Source: a bacterium (lineage in GTDB: Bacteria > Planctomycetota > Planctomycetia > Pirellulales > Pirellulaceae). Taken from it: a stretch of DNA of 18,557 nucleotides. The notes below the pieces were generated by a model. The model was given only the letters and a program-made list of their open reading frames with translations, was not told the origin of the DNA and searched no databases. Numbering within the stretch: the first letter of the stretch is position 1; the number at the start of each line of letters is the position of its first letter. The stretch covers positions 1 to 18,557 of the forward strand of contig JAUIHJ010000048.1 in NCBI GenBank assembly GCA_030432015.1, in the 5' to 3' direction. A program made the translations under genes and the position numbers. Below, in pieces: positions 8,111-15,985 of this stretch.

Positions 8111-9235
8111 CTAGTCGACCAGCGTCGACAGCAGCTCCTCCAGGTGGCGGTCGTGCGGTGGTTTTTCCGCGCTCACCTGGCCGGTCAAACCACTCAAGGG
8201 ATCTTTGTTCTCAGCGTGCAGCAAATCAAGTACCTGATGGTACCGTCGCCGCTCCGTAGCATAATCGCCCCGATTATTGGCCTGCAACGCCTCGCGGAGA
8301 AGTTTCCGATAGGGTTGCGGTTGAGTGGACACGGAGCTGTAATACGTCTCAATTTCGCTTCGTGCCGCTCGCTTGGCCTCGACTTCGGAAGGCCCGTTAT
8401 CCAGATCGACAAACAGCAAGACCGCCGACATGCCGAAGCTGACAATCAACGCGACCGCGAGCAGCCAGGGATTCGACGCGTTGGCCTGCTGTTGATCGGT
8501 GTCGACGCGCGCCGCTTCCTCCAATTGCAGCACGGGCAACTGGCCGTCATGACCGAGCTCGACGCGCGATGCCAGGCTGTCTGCCGATATGAAGCGCGCG
8601 GGTCGGGCCTCGCGGGCTGGCCGACCCGATCTGGTGGGCCGATCACGCCTGGTCGCCGTATCGTGCCTGCCAAGTCCTGGGGCAGACGCATCGACGGGCG
8701 CTGCTGGCGTGGCTCGAGGCGGCGGGCCCGAAGGCGGCGACGACACCTGGGAAGCCGAAGCGTCCGGTGGATACAGGCTCGGTGTCTGGGCTGGCGGTTG
8801 GGGAGGCCGCGGCGCAGGTGATGCACTGGATGCCGGTGGCAATGAGCTCGACGGCGGCGGCGGGTTCGATGGCGAGTGTGAATTCGCGGGCGGCAGCCCG
8901 CCGGGTGGCGACGGCGGATTCGACGGTGGCTGCGGCGACGAACCACTCGGTGCCGAACCATTACCGGCCGCTTGCAGCATCGACGGCGCGGTTCGCACCT
9001 TCATTGGCTTCGCCAGCGGAACGGCAGCCGTCGGAATCGCGCTGGTCCGAGCCACGCGTGCGACCGCTGGCGGCTGGCTGCCATCCGCCGCCGACGGATG
9101 GGTCGTCGCCGGCGCCGTTCGCATCGTGACCGGGAACTGCGTCTGACAATGCGGACACGACGCCAGCTTGCCGACGAGTTCGTCGGCGGCGAGCAGCCCA
9201 TGGCTGCATGTCGGACATTGCACGGTGACAGACAT
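8111..9235 (-). CDS. Zinc-ribbon, proline-rich, single-pass membrane protein with TPR-like tail
   Basis: This 374-residue protein starts with a zinc ribbon: C7-x2-C10 and C27-x2-C30, with a SHGLLAADELVG spacer of a form common in planctomycete proteins. A long Pro/Ser/Ala-rich disordered stretch follows (about 40-200), then a more ordered patch, one membrane helix (about 257-277), and a soluble tail. The tail contains an ALQANNRGDYATERRRYHQVLDL-like segment reminiscent of one TPR unit (only part is quoted as a pattern). It lies 9 bp downstream of tadC and 18 bp upstream of the kinase gene, so it is probably co-transcribed and works with them. It could stand in for the TPR protein TadD found in many Tad loci, or be a kinase substrate or scaffold; both ideas are inference. 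No Shine-Dalgarno is evident. The exact family is not recognised. Confidence 0.75.
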   Translation of the reverse strand: MSVTVQCPTCSHGLLAADELVGKLASCPHCQTQFPVTMRTAPATTHPSAADGSQPPAVARVARTSAIPTAAVPLAKPMKVRTAPSMLQAAGNGSAPSGSSPQPPSNPPSPPGGLPPANSHSPSNPPPPSSSLPPASSASPAPRPPQPPAQTPSLYPPDASASQVSSPPSGPPPRATPAAPVDASAPGLGRHDTATRRDRPTRSGRPAREARPARFISADSLASRVELGHDGQLPVLQLEEAARVDTDQQQANASNPWLLAVALIVSFGMSAVLLFVDLDNGPSEVEAKRAARSEIETYYSSVSTQPQPYRKLLREALQANNRGDYATERRRYHQVLDLLHAENKDPLSGLTGQVSAEKPPHDRHLEELLSTLVD

Positions 9236-9244
9236 ACGCTTTGA

Positions 9245-10189
9245 TTATAGCTCCCAGCCGAACAGAAAATAATTCAGCGCAAAGGGACCCAGGATGATCA
9301 GGACCGCGGACGCCATCACCAGGATCCCGGGCAACAGCATATTCACCCCCGCTTCGCCCGCAATCGTCTCAGCGCGTTGGCTCCGTTTGACGCGCAATAT
9401 ATCGGCCTGGGTGCGAAAGATGTTCGATAGCGGCGTCCCCAACTCCTCGCTCTGAATGATCGACCCAACGATGCCGGCAATCTCGTCATCGTGGAGTCGC
9501 CTCCGCAAGTTATCAAACGCTTCGGTCCGGGCTTTGCCCATGTTCATATCGGTGAGCACGCGACCGAACTCCGTGGCGACGGCATGGCCTTCGAACTCCT
9601 TGACGGACTGCTTGAGCGATTCCAAAAAACTGGCGCCGGCCTCCATCAGCAGCGTCATCAGGTCCAGGAAGAACGGAAGACGCCGTTTGATCGTGACCAG
9701 ACGCCGGTGTGCCCGGCGGGTCAAGCTGCGCCGGATCAGCCAGGCGGTCACGGCCGTCAGGACGCAGGCCGAGACCGTTCCGGCCATGCCCATGTAATTC
9801 AGGCAGACGAAGAAGTAGGCTGGCGACATCAATAACGCGAACACCTGCCCCCGGGCCAGGTACTCTTCCGGCAACCAGAAACGCGACAGCCCGGCAGCTT
9901 GGATCTCGCGGTAAATTTCCGGCAAGTGACCGCCAAAGGCAGCGCGATTCAGCCGCGCCAGGAGTTGAATCAATGGTTGGAAGAGGCGAAACGCCGGGTC
10001 GATCTTGCGGAGCGCGTTGATGCGGCTGATGTCATACCGCCACTCGGCCTCCTGTTCCAGATCTTCGGTCGTTAACGCCTGGATGACCCACCACACGCCG
10101 AGTGCCAGCGACGCCGCGAACATGATGCTCGGAAGCAACGCCAGCGCGTCCAGATGCGCGACGTCGGGTTGCTGGGCAAATAATTCCAT
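9245..10189 (-). CDS. tadC: TadC-like inner-membrane platform protein
   Basis: This 314-residue protein has the type II secretion F (T2SSF) layout. It has an N-terminal membrane segment (about 17-38), a cytoplasmic part, a central pair of membrane segments (about 112-150), a T2SSF domain with FFLDLMTLLMEAGASFLESL and ELGTPLSNIFR motifs, and a final membrane helix ending in GPFALNYF. With TadB it should form the inner-membrane platform driven by the CpaF/TadA ATPase. The ATG at 10189 is chosen because GAGGA sits 7 bases upstream; an in-frame upstream start at 10255 would overlap tadB and add a non-hydrophobic leader. It follows tadB by 32 bp. Confidence 0.88.
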   Translation of the reverse strand: MELFAQQPDVAHLDALALLPSIMFAASLALGVWWVIQALTTEDLEQEAEWRYDISRINALRKIDPAFRLFQPLIQLLARLNRAAFGGHLPEIYREIQAAGLSRFWLPEEYLARGQVFALLMSPAYFFVCLNYMGMAGTVSACVLTAVTAWLIRRSLTRRAHRRLVTIKRRLPFFLDLMTLLMEAGASFLESLKQSVKEFEGHAVATEFGRVLTDMNMGKARTEAFDNLRRRLHDDEIAGIVGSIIQSEELGTPLSNIFRTQADILRVKRSQRAETIAGEAGVNMLLPGILVMASAVLIILGPFALNYFLFGWEL

Positions 10190-10195
10190 CACAGG

Positions 10196-10200
10196 TCCTC
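10196..10200 (-). promoter_or_regulatory. Ribosome binding site of tadC
   Basis: On the minus strand GAGGA precedes the ATG at 10189 by 6 bases (CCTGTG). It decides in favour of the 314-residue form of TadC over the longer reading frame that begins inside tadB. Confidence 0.6.
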
Positions 10201-10221
10201 GATTGACCGCACGGGGCGCAG

Positions 10222-11067
10222 TCAGATATCGGCATTCAAAATCTTTAGCGCCCACAGGTAGGCGATCAGGTTGAGCATGCCTGCCGTCGACAGGATCAAC
10301 TGCCCGGGCAACGTGACGAACAGCAGTTCCGTGTTCTGGGGGTCAACGAAATAGTAAACGACCAGCAGGATGGCCGGCACGATCGCCATGTAGACAGCCG
10401 ACTTGCGGGCCTGAGCGGTTTCCGCATGCACCTTCCGTTCGAGTCGTTGAAGTTCGACGACCGATTGTGAAATCCGTTCGACGGTCTCGTTCAACCGACC
10501 GCCACTCTCGCGACTCGCCAGCAAGGCTGCCGCAAACAGGACAAAATTCTCGCTCTTCAAGTCATCCTTGGCCTCGGCCAACGTCCGCTCCAGCGGTTTG
10601 CCCAACTGGTACGCGCCGGAAATCTGGGTGAATTCCTGGCTGATCGGCCGTGGACATTCGACCGCCAGCAACTCCAAAGCCTGGGGAATGGACAGCCCCG
10701 CGCGAATTGCACTGGAGAACATCACCATCGCATCGGCTAACTGATCTTCGATCTTCTGACGTCGAGCCGCGGATAAACGTCGCACCAGATACCAGGGACC
10801 GGCACACATCAGCAAGGCCGCACAGAGGGCAAACACCAGCGCATCGAAGCCAATCCACATGGTCAGCAGTGTCGCCAGGACGATGGCCAGCCAGGCATTG
10901 ATCCAGCGACGAACGTGTCTTGTGGAGGCCCGCAAGCTGCGCAAACGTCCTGCCAAGTCGCGTTCCACAAAGTCGATCGCGCGGGCATAGTTATCCAGAT
11001 TCGCGAAGGCGATTCCCGCCACACAAATCCCGGTGGCCGCGCAGCAGGCGAAGGGCATCAGATCCAT
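10222..11067 (-). CDS. tadB: TadB-like inner-membrane platform protein
   Basis: This 281-residue protein has an N-terminal membrane segment, a central hydrophobic pair (about 58-92 in this numbering), a T2SSF domain and C-terminal membrane helices. The T2SSF signature includes QLADAMVMFSSAIRAGLSIPQALE and LASRESGGRLNETVERIS. It is the usual partner of TadC beneath the Tad/Flp pilus, coupling ATPase motion to pilin insertion. The ATG at 11067 has GAGGTGA upstream with 9-base spacing; a TTG at 11076 would overlap the cpaF stop. The gene follows cpaF almost without a gap, so translation is probably coupled. Confidence 0.9.
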   Translation of the reverse strand: MDLMPFACCAATGICVAGIAFANLDNYARAIDFVERDLAGRLRSLRASTRHVRRWINAWLAIVLATLLTMWIGFDALVFALCAALLMCAGPWYLVRRLSAARRQKIEDQLADAMVMFSSAIRAGLSIPQALELLAVECPRPISQEFTQISGAYQLGKPLERTLAEAKDDLKSENFVLFAAALLASRESGGRLNETVERISQSVVELQRLERKVHAETAQARKSAVYMAIVPAILLVVYYFVDPQNTELLFVTLPGQLILSTAGMLNLIAYLWALKILNADI

Positions 11068-11072
11068 GGGCG

Positions 11073-13058
11073 TCAATCACCTCGCTCGGTTGGCGGCAAC
11101 GTACCGCGACGCGCCGTCGCAGGGAGTGAGTTCTTGGGACTGGCACCATTCCGGCCCTCGCTGTGACCGTACAAAAATTCCAACTCCAGAAGTTTCTGGT
11201 CGACCAACGAGTCAATAAACGATGGCATGTATCCCGTCGGTTGCAGGCTAACGCCATTCCGCCGATCGAAGATATCCGTAATCATGACGTCGGTCGTCAC
11301 GGGATGCACACCGGTCACTTCCGAAACCTGCGTGACCACCCGCTTGCCGGACGGCAGACGGTCAATGTGGACAATCACGTCGATGGCCGAAGCGATCTGC
11401 CGGTGAATGGAGCTGACCGGCAATTCCGCACCCATCAACATCAACAACTCCAGCCGCTCGATGACTTCCTGGGAACTGTTGGCATGCACGGTGGTCATTG
11501 ATCCCGCATGGCCCGTGTTCATGGCTTGCACCATATCAAGTGCTTCGGCGCCGCGGCATTCACCCACGATGATCCGATCGGGCCGCATCCGCAGCGAGTT
11601 CCTGACCAGGTCGCGAATCGTGTATGCCCCCACGCCTTCGACATTGGGCGGTTTGCTCTCCAACGCGGCCACGTGTTCTTGATGCATGCGCAGCTCGCAC
11701 GTGTCTTCGATCGTCACGATCCGCTCTTTGTACGGAATGAAGCTGCTCAAAACGTTCAACATCGTGGTCTTGCCGGATCCTGTGCCGCCGCTGATCAGGA
11801 CACTGCGATGATCAATCACGGCGGCCCGAACAAACGTGGCCGCCGCACGAGTGATACTGCCGAAGTCGATCAGGTCGTCCATCGTCAGCCGCTGGATTGG
11901 AAATTTACGAATCGTCAGGCAAGGGCCGAACACCGCCAATGGCGGAATGATCGCGTTCACCCGTGAACCGTCCGGAAGCCGTGCATCAACCAGCGGCTGG
12001 CTCTTGTCGATCCGCCGACCTACCTGAGCCACAATCCGCTCGATGATCGACTCGGTCACCTTCTCCGAGATAAACCGGCGTCCGGATTTTTCGATAATGC
12101 CGTCCCGTTCGACATAAATCTGGTCACTCCGCACGACCATGATCTCCGTGATCGTGGGAGCTCGCAGCAAATCCTGTAAGGGGCCGAAGCCAAAGACAAT
12201 GTCCTTCAGATCTTTCTTCAGCATCCGCAGGACAAGGTAGCGACAAAGCTGGTCGTGCAGGTGCGGCCGCAGCTGGTTGAATACCCCGGAAAATTTCTCT
12301 TCAATGCAGTGGATCTTGCTGCTGATGTCGGGCAATTGTTCCAGGTCGAGTTTTTCGCGAGCGAACTGCAGCAGGCTATGTAATTCGGTCTCGCGTTCCG
12401 GGACCAATGTGGCAGGCACGTCGAATTCATTTGAGGTCAACGCGGCAAGGTCAAACACGTCGTCGCTGCCGGTCTCCATGATCAGCTGGTTGATGGCATG
12501 GTCGCGGAGCGCCAAGCCACAGATCTCTTCAATCAGCACGGCGTTTTCGTCACCAAACAAATTCAACTCGCGCGCCACATCTTCGATGTTATTTTCCAAT
12601 AACAGGATGCTCTCGGCCTGCCCGCCGCGCGTCGTCTCCAGATCGTACAGATCCAGACGCTCGATCAGCTTCTTGTGAATTCGCAATTCCAGATCCGCAA
12701 TCTGAGCACGAAGATGGGCCTCTAATTCAGCTCGCGAGACCGCGGTCGTGACGTCCGCATCAAAGCTGATCGTGTAGGGCCAGATGCGAACCTTCACCGA
12801 ACTGGAAAACGTGACGCGTTCGCCCCCCAGCACTTCGGAATCGCCCACCAGACAGCTATTGACGCCAACGTTCTCCAATTCGAGCTGGTCGCCATCCAGT
12901 CGGCGGACAACCGCGTGCCGCCGCGAGACCAGCGGACTCTTCAACACAATATGGTTGCCGGCCTCTCGGCCGAGCTGAATTTCCGCCCCATCGAGCTCGA
13001 CCATCGTGCGACGGCTTTCGTTGACCTTGTTAAACCAGATCTTCATCGCACCGCCCAT
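11073..13058 (-). CDS. cpaF: CpaF/TadA secretion ATPase with N-terminal FHA domain
   Basis: This is a 661-residue hexameric-type secretion ATPase. Residues 5-100 form a forkhead-associated domain: LGR (29-31), SRRH (45-48) and N67 sit at the positions used for phosphothreonine recognition. A helical region (about 105-285) joins it to the ATPase core. The core has PDGSRVNAIIPP (362-373), Walker A GGTGSGKTT (424-432), the Walker B/catalytic Glu region RIIVGE (495-500) and the His box GHAGSMTTVHAN (516-527). The core powers Tad/Flp pilus assembly at the inner membrane through TadB and TadC, encoded directly downstream. Typical CpaF proteins are shorter; the extra length here is the FHA domain and a disordered C-terminal tail (about 632-661). 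The start overlaps the cpaB stop as TGATG; ATG at 13046 (residue 5) is also possible. The FHA domain suggests control by a Ser/Thr kinase such as the one at 4679-8092. Confidence 0.93.
   Translation of the reverse strand: MGGAMKIWFNKVNESRRTMVELDGAEIQLGREAGNHIVLKSPLVSRRHAVVRRLDGDQLELENVGVNSCLVGDSEVLGGERVTFSSSVKVRIWPYTISFDADVTTAVSRAELEAHLRAQIADLELRIHKKLIERLDLYDLETTRGGQAESILLLENNIEDVARELNLFGDENAVLIEEICGLALRDHAINQLIMETGSDDVFDLAALTSNEFDVPATLVPERETELHSLLQFAREKLDLEQLPDISSKIHCIEEKFSGVFNQLRPHLHDQLCRYLVLRMLKKDLKDIVFGFGPLQDLLRAPTITEIMVVRSDQIYVERDGIIEKSGRRFISEKVTESIIERIVAQVGRRIDKSQPLVDARLPDGSRVNAIIPPLAVFGPCLTIRKFPIQRLTMDDLIDFGSITRAAATFVRAAVIDHRSVLISGGTGSGKTTMLNVLSSFIPYKERIVTIEDTCELRMHQEHVAALESKPPNVEGVGAYTIRDLVRNSLRMRPDRIIVGECRGAEALDMVQAMNTGHAGSMTTVHANSSQEVIERLELLMLMGAELPVSSIHRQIASAIDVIVHIDRLPSGKRVVTQVSEVTGVHPVTTDVMITDIFDRRNGVSLQPTGYMPSFIDSLVDQKLLELEFLYGHSEGRNGASPKNSLPATARRGTLPPTERGD
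11077..11083 (-). promoter_or_regulatory. Ribosome binding site of tadB
   Basis: On the minus strand GAGGTGA lies 9 bases before the ATG at 11067, inside the last codons of cpaF. This favours the ATG over the TTG at 11076 as the tadB start and suggests coupled translation. Confidence 0.55.
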
Positions 13059-13780
13059 CAGTTTCGTGATAGCAAAGTCACGCCGACATTGCGATAGTCG
13101 CCGGTGAGAACCCGCTCTCGGAGCTTGTCGAAGCGGGCCAACTCTTCGGCATCGGTCTGATTGATTACGATTCCGATCTTCTGCTCCTGCGCGGGAGATT
13201 GGCGATTCGCGCGCATCACCTCGACGCGGCCGAGTCGGTTGCCCAAGGTCTTGACCGTGAACGGCCCAATCTCCTCGAAGGCTTGCGGCACAACGGCCGG
13301 TTCCAGTCCGGCTTCCAAAGCCGACCGTGTGACGGACCGATTGACGTTGGGAAAGTCAAAGCGAATGCGATCGCCCGGCACGATCAACTCCGGTACGATG
13401 CTCCGCGGATCAACCGAGATCCAGAACAACATTTCGTCCTTCTTCAACGCCAGCGAGGAAGACGGTGTGACGTAATCTTCACGATGAATGAGTTCACCAC
13501 CTCGGTAGGCCTGAGTCGCACGGGTGCCCACAATGGTGGCTTCGTCCTTGTAGAGGTACACAAAGTCCTCCAGGTGCCTGGCATGCATGCGAGGGATGCG
13601 GACCTCGATGAAATGCTGATGCCGAAACGGTTCGCCAACCTGAATCGACGCCCCTTCTCGAACCCCCAGGAAGGAAACGCTATCGACATCCTTCGTCTTG
13701 GCATCCAGGTAGACCCAGTTCAGCACCGCGCCCAACAGACCCAAGAAGATCGCCACGACAATTCCCGGCGCACCTTTCAT
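13058..13780 (-). CDS. cpaB: CpaB/RcpC-like Flp pilus assembly protein
   Basis: This 240-residue protein has one N-terminal membrane helix (about 6-25) and a periplasmic body. The CpaB/RcpC family is suggested by a SAF-like beta region, TRATQAYRGGELIHREDYVT, and by the VPGDRIRFDF segment, which matches the family's conserved PGDRVDV motif. In known Tad systems this protein links the inner-membrane platform to the outer-membrane secretin. It is shorter and more divergent than typical CpaB. A GGGAGA ribosome site lies 8 bases upstream of the ATG, within the end of the preceding gene, whose stop is 3 bp away. Its own stop overlaps the cpaF start by one base. The position directly before cpaF supports the call. 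Confidence 0.72.
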   Translation of the reverse strand: MKGAPGIVVAIFLGLLGAVLNWVYLDAKTKDVDSVSFLGVREGASIQVGEPFRHQHFIEVRIPRMHARHLEDFVYLYKDEATIVGTRATQAYRGGELIHREDYVTPSSSLALKKDEMLFWISVDPRSIVPELIVPGDRIRFDFPNVNRSVTRSALEAGLEPAVVPQAFEEIGPFTVKTLGNRLGRVEVMRANRQSPAQEQKIGIVINQTDAEELARFDKLRERVLTGDYRNVGVTLLSRN

Positions 13781-13783
13781 GAT

Positions 13784-14785
13784 TCATTTCTCCCTGGCGA
13801 CGCCCTGCGGCGGCGCGGACATCAGTAAGCCGCTGAGCAACCCGTCAGCCTCGTCAATCAATTGCACATCGAGACGGCCGTCGCGCTGACTCACAAAACT
13901 GCGCTGCCAGATTGGACCGTCGTGGCGCCAGCCGGACGTGGGCGTCCACTCCGGGCCGGCCAACTGGGCGTCATAATACGTGCGCCAGGCAAGCAGTCGA
14001 CCGGTTCCGCGAAAGCCGACCATCAACGCCCCCGCCTCCGATTGCAACGACATGGTCCGCTGACATTGCGGCGGCACGGGCAGAACGCGCTGCAAGGCAA
14101 ATGAACCTGGTCGCGGGGTTTCCGCCGTCAGCGTAAACAGCGTCCAGCGGTCCGATGCCGCGGCGACGTCCGCCACGGCAGGCAGCGCCAGACCCCAGGA
14201 TACCACGCGGCTCTCCGGCGGAGCAATGTCGCGCCGCGGTACTTCGTCCGCTGCCAACGGCGCGGGCTGGTCGAGTACCGTGACCACCATCGGCACGGGA
14301 GTCTCGATCTGGTACATCCGCCAGCGTTTTGTGGACTCGACCGGTTTCTGGTGGCGAATCCGCGCCAGCAGGTGCCGTTCCGCGGGCCCGGGGCTGCGAC
14401 GGACACGTTCGATGCGTTGGGCAATCGACCGGCAATCGTCGCGAAGCTGCGTCAACACCTGTGGGACGCTCCCGTGCAACTCCGTGCGTGTTGCTAACAG
14501 CGCGTCATCGCCGAATGTCAAGTGATGGCGTCTGGCGGAAGGCGTGCGGCCTGCCGTCGGCCGGGGACGCTCGGCACTCGCTGGCCCAATCACAGGTGAC
14601 CCCATCGCCTGGGACCACGAATCGGTCGCCGAAGTCGGCCTGACGGCGGACCACCAGCGCAGCGCCTGCTGCCCGCCCGCCACACCCAGAATTAGAATCA
14701 AACCACTGGCCAGGACGTTGGTTGCCAACCCGGCAATCCGGGAGGCGGCGCGACGCGTTTCCTGTGGTTGGTGGACCATTTGCAT
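13784..14785 (-). CDS. Unknown single-pass membrane protein of the Tad train
   Basis: I do not recognise this protein (333 residues from the ATG at 14785). It has one membrane helix near its N-terminus (about 17-39) and a long extracytoplasmic part. That part is rich in Trp, Arg and Pro, with no Cys pair, nucleotide site or catalytic motif that I can see. A TTG at 14815 would add ten residues (upstream starts ATG 14785 and ATG 14779 are also in frame); none has a clear ribosome site. It lies between a TadE-like gene and cpaB, 3 bp from the latter, so it is probably a structural or assembly factor of the same machine. Pilot-like or pseudopilin-linked roles are guesses. Confidence 0.7.
   Translation of the reverse strand: MQMVHQPQETRRAASRIAGLATNVLASGLILILGVAGGQQALRWWSAVRPTSATDSWSQAMGSPVIGPASAERPRPTAGRTPSARRHHLTFGDDALLATRTELHGSVPQVLTQLRDDCRSIAQRIERVRRSPGPAERHLLARIRHQKPVESTKRWRMYQIETPVPMVVTVLDQPAPLAADEVPRRDIAPPESRVVSWGLALPAVADVAAASDRWTLFTLTAETPRPGSFALQRVLPVPPQCQRTMSLQSEAGALMVGFRGTGRLLAWRTYYDAQLAGPEWTPTSGWRHDGPIWQRSFVSQRDGRLDVQLIDEADGLLSGLLMSAPPQGVAREK
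13789..13794 (-). promoter_or_regulatory. Ribosome binding site of cpaB
   Basis: On the minus strand GGGAGA lies 8 bases before the ATG at 13780, inside the final codons of the unknown membrane-protein gene. It points to coupled translation across this junction. Confidence 0.55.
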
Positions 14786-14872
14786 GAGTGCAGCGGACGA
14801 GGTGGTTATAGGCAAAAGGGTTGGCGGTCTGCACGTTGGACGACATGCGTGATCGGTGTGTTCAGGGGAGTG

Positions 14873-15985
14873 CTACGGGATTTCTCCAGCGGCACGCTGG
14901 GCTAGATCGCGTTCGATCTGTCCCAGCCGAGCCTGGTAGGCTTCCAATTGGTCGATCTTCGGACGTAGCTCTGCCATTTCCGCTTGGATCTCTGCGCGAC
15001 GACGTGGCGACGGAGGCGGCATGCCGTTGAGTTCGCTCTCCAATTGGTTCCATCGCCGCTGGTACATGCTCAAGAAGTAACCCGTCATCCGTCTGGGGAG
15101 TCGGCTGATCTCGCCCAACCGGATCCGACCTCCCGCGCCACGCGTATCGACCAGCCGTTCGACATGGTTCGCATACACCGATTCCAGGTCCAATTCGCAA
15201 CCGCCGCCCGTCCGCGGGTGAAAATCTACGTAGCTACCGGTGTACCGCAAAATATCTTCATCGCGATCAAGGACACGCAGGCCGGTGTAGTGCGGAATCG
15301 CTACGGTGCGCTGCACGGCGGAGGCAAACGCCCGTGGCAACGCCGCGGCCGTACGAGGCAATTCATACAAGATCTTGACTCGGCGAAATCGATTGGGAAT
15401 TCCCATGAGCGCCGATTGCCATTTGAGGTCCAACAACGGGCTATCGATATCGCCACTATCGAAGTCGCCCAGCCGAGGCAACAGCGGATACTCGCGCTGG
15501 ACCGCCGCAACGCCTTGAAAAGCGCCGATGCGATCGGGATCCAGAACCGGGTAGACGAAAAACCCGTTCGGCAGCGGGCCGCGGACAACCGGCGCATTGA
15601 TCTGCGGGTCATCCAGTTGGACGATCTGGTCGGCGGGCTCGATCCGCATTTCCGCATTCAACGGCCAGGCTGGTCGCTGGCGACCCTCGTCGATGCCGGT
15701 CCGTGGCCACCGCGTGCGCCACGCGGCATGTCGCGAGACAACCTCGCCCCGCACCCGCCACGTCGCGAAGGTGCCAAAATTGACCATTAGCGCCATCACG
15801 AACAAGAGAATCGGCAGCCACATCACCAATTCCAACGGCGCTAAGCCGCGCCGGCGAACACGCCGCCGCCCCGCCCGGACTCCCGGCGCTGCCGGTCGAT
15901 CCGCGTGGGTTGCACGCGACGCCAGCACTGGCCGGCGTTGGGCGATACGGATGCCGCGCCCGATGGTTAGTGATGACTGAGCCAC
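14873..15985 (-). CDS. TadE-like pseudopilin with prepilin cleavage site and coiled-coil tail
   Basis: This 370-residue protein starts at a GTG overlapping the end of the preceding gene by 19 bp. An Arg-rich leader (about 36-46) ends in G47 followed by LAPLE, giving a prepilin peptidase site (G then Glu at +5), and a membrane helix (about 53-72). This is the TadE-type class III minor pilin arrangement. The soluble part carries no motif that I recognise. The last 60 residues (about 308-370) are charged and heptad-like, suggesting a coiled coil. A leader of 47 residues is long for this family, so the true start may lie further in at an unmarked GTG or TTG. It should be processed by a prepilin peptidase (TadV/CpaA-like) not encoded in this window. 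Confidence 0.8.
   Translation of the reverse strand: MAQSSLTIGRGIRIAQRRPVLASRATHADRPAAPGVRAGRRRVRRRGLAPLELVMWLPILLFVMALMVNFGTFATWRVRGEVVSRHAAWRTRWPRTGIDEGRQRPAWPLNAEMRIEPADQIVQLDDPQINAPVVRGPLPNGFFVYPVLDPDRIGAFQGVAAVQREYPLLPRLGDFDSGDIDSPLLDLKWQSALMGIPNRFRRVKILYELPRTAAALPRAFASAVQRTVAIPHYTGLRVLDRDEDILRYTGSYVDFHPRTGGGCELDLESVYANHVERLVDTRGAGGRIRLGEISRLPRRMTGYFLSMYQRRWNQLESELNGMPPPSPRRRAEIQAEMAELRPKIDQLEAYQARLGQIERDLAQRAAGEIP

Noticed and set aside
9244..9249. TATAAT on the minus strand just upstream of the zinc-ribbon gene
   Set aside because: There is no matching -35 element at 16-18 bp spacing, and it lies in the last codons of tadC in a tightly packed train, so an internal promoter is not supported.
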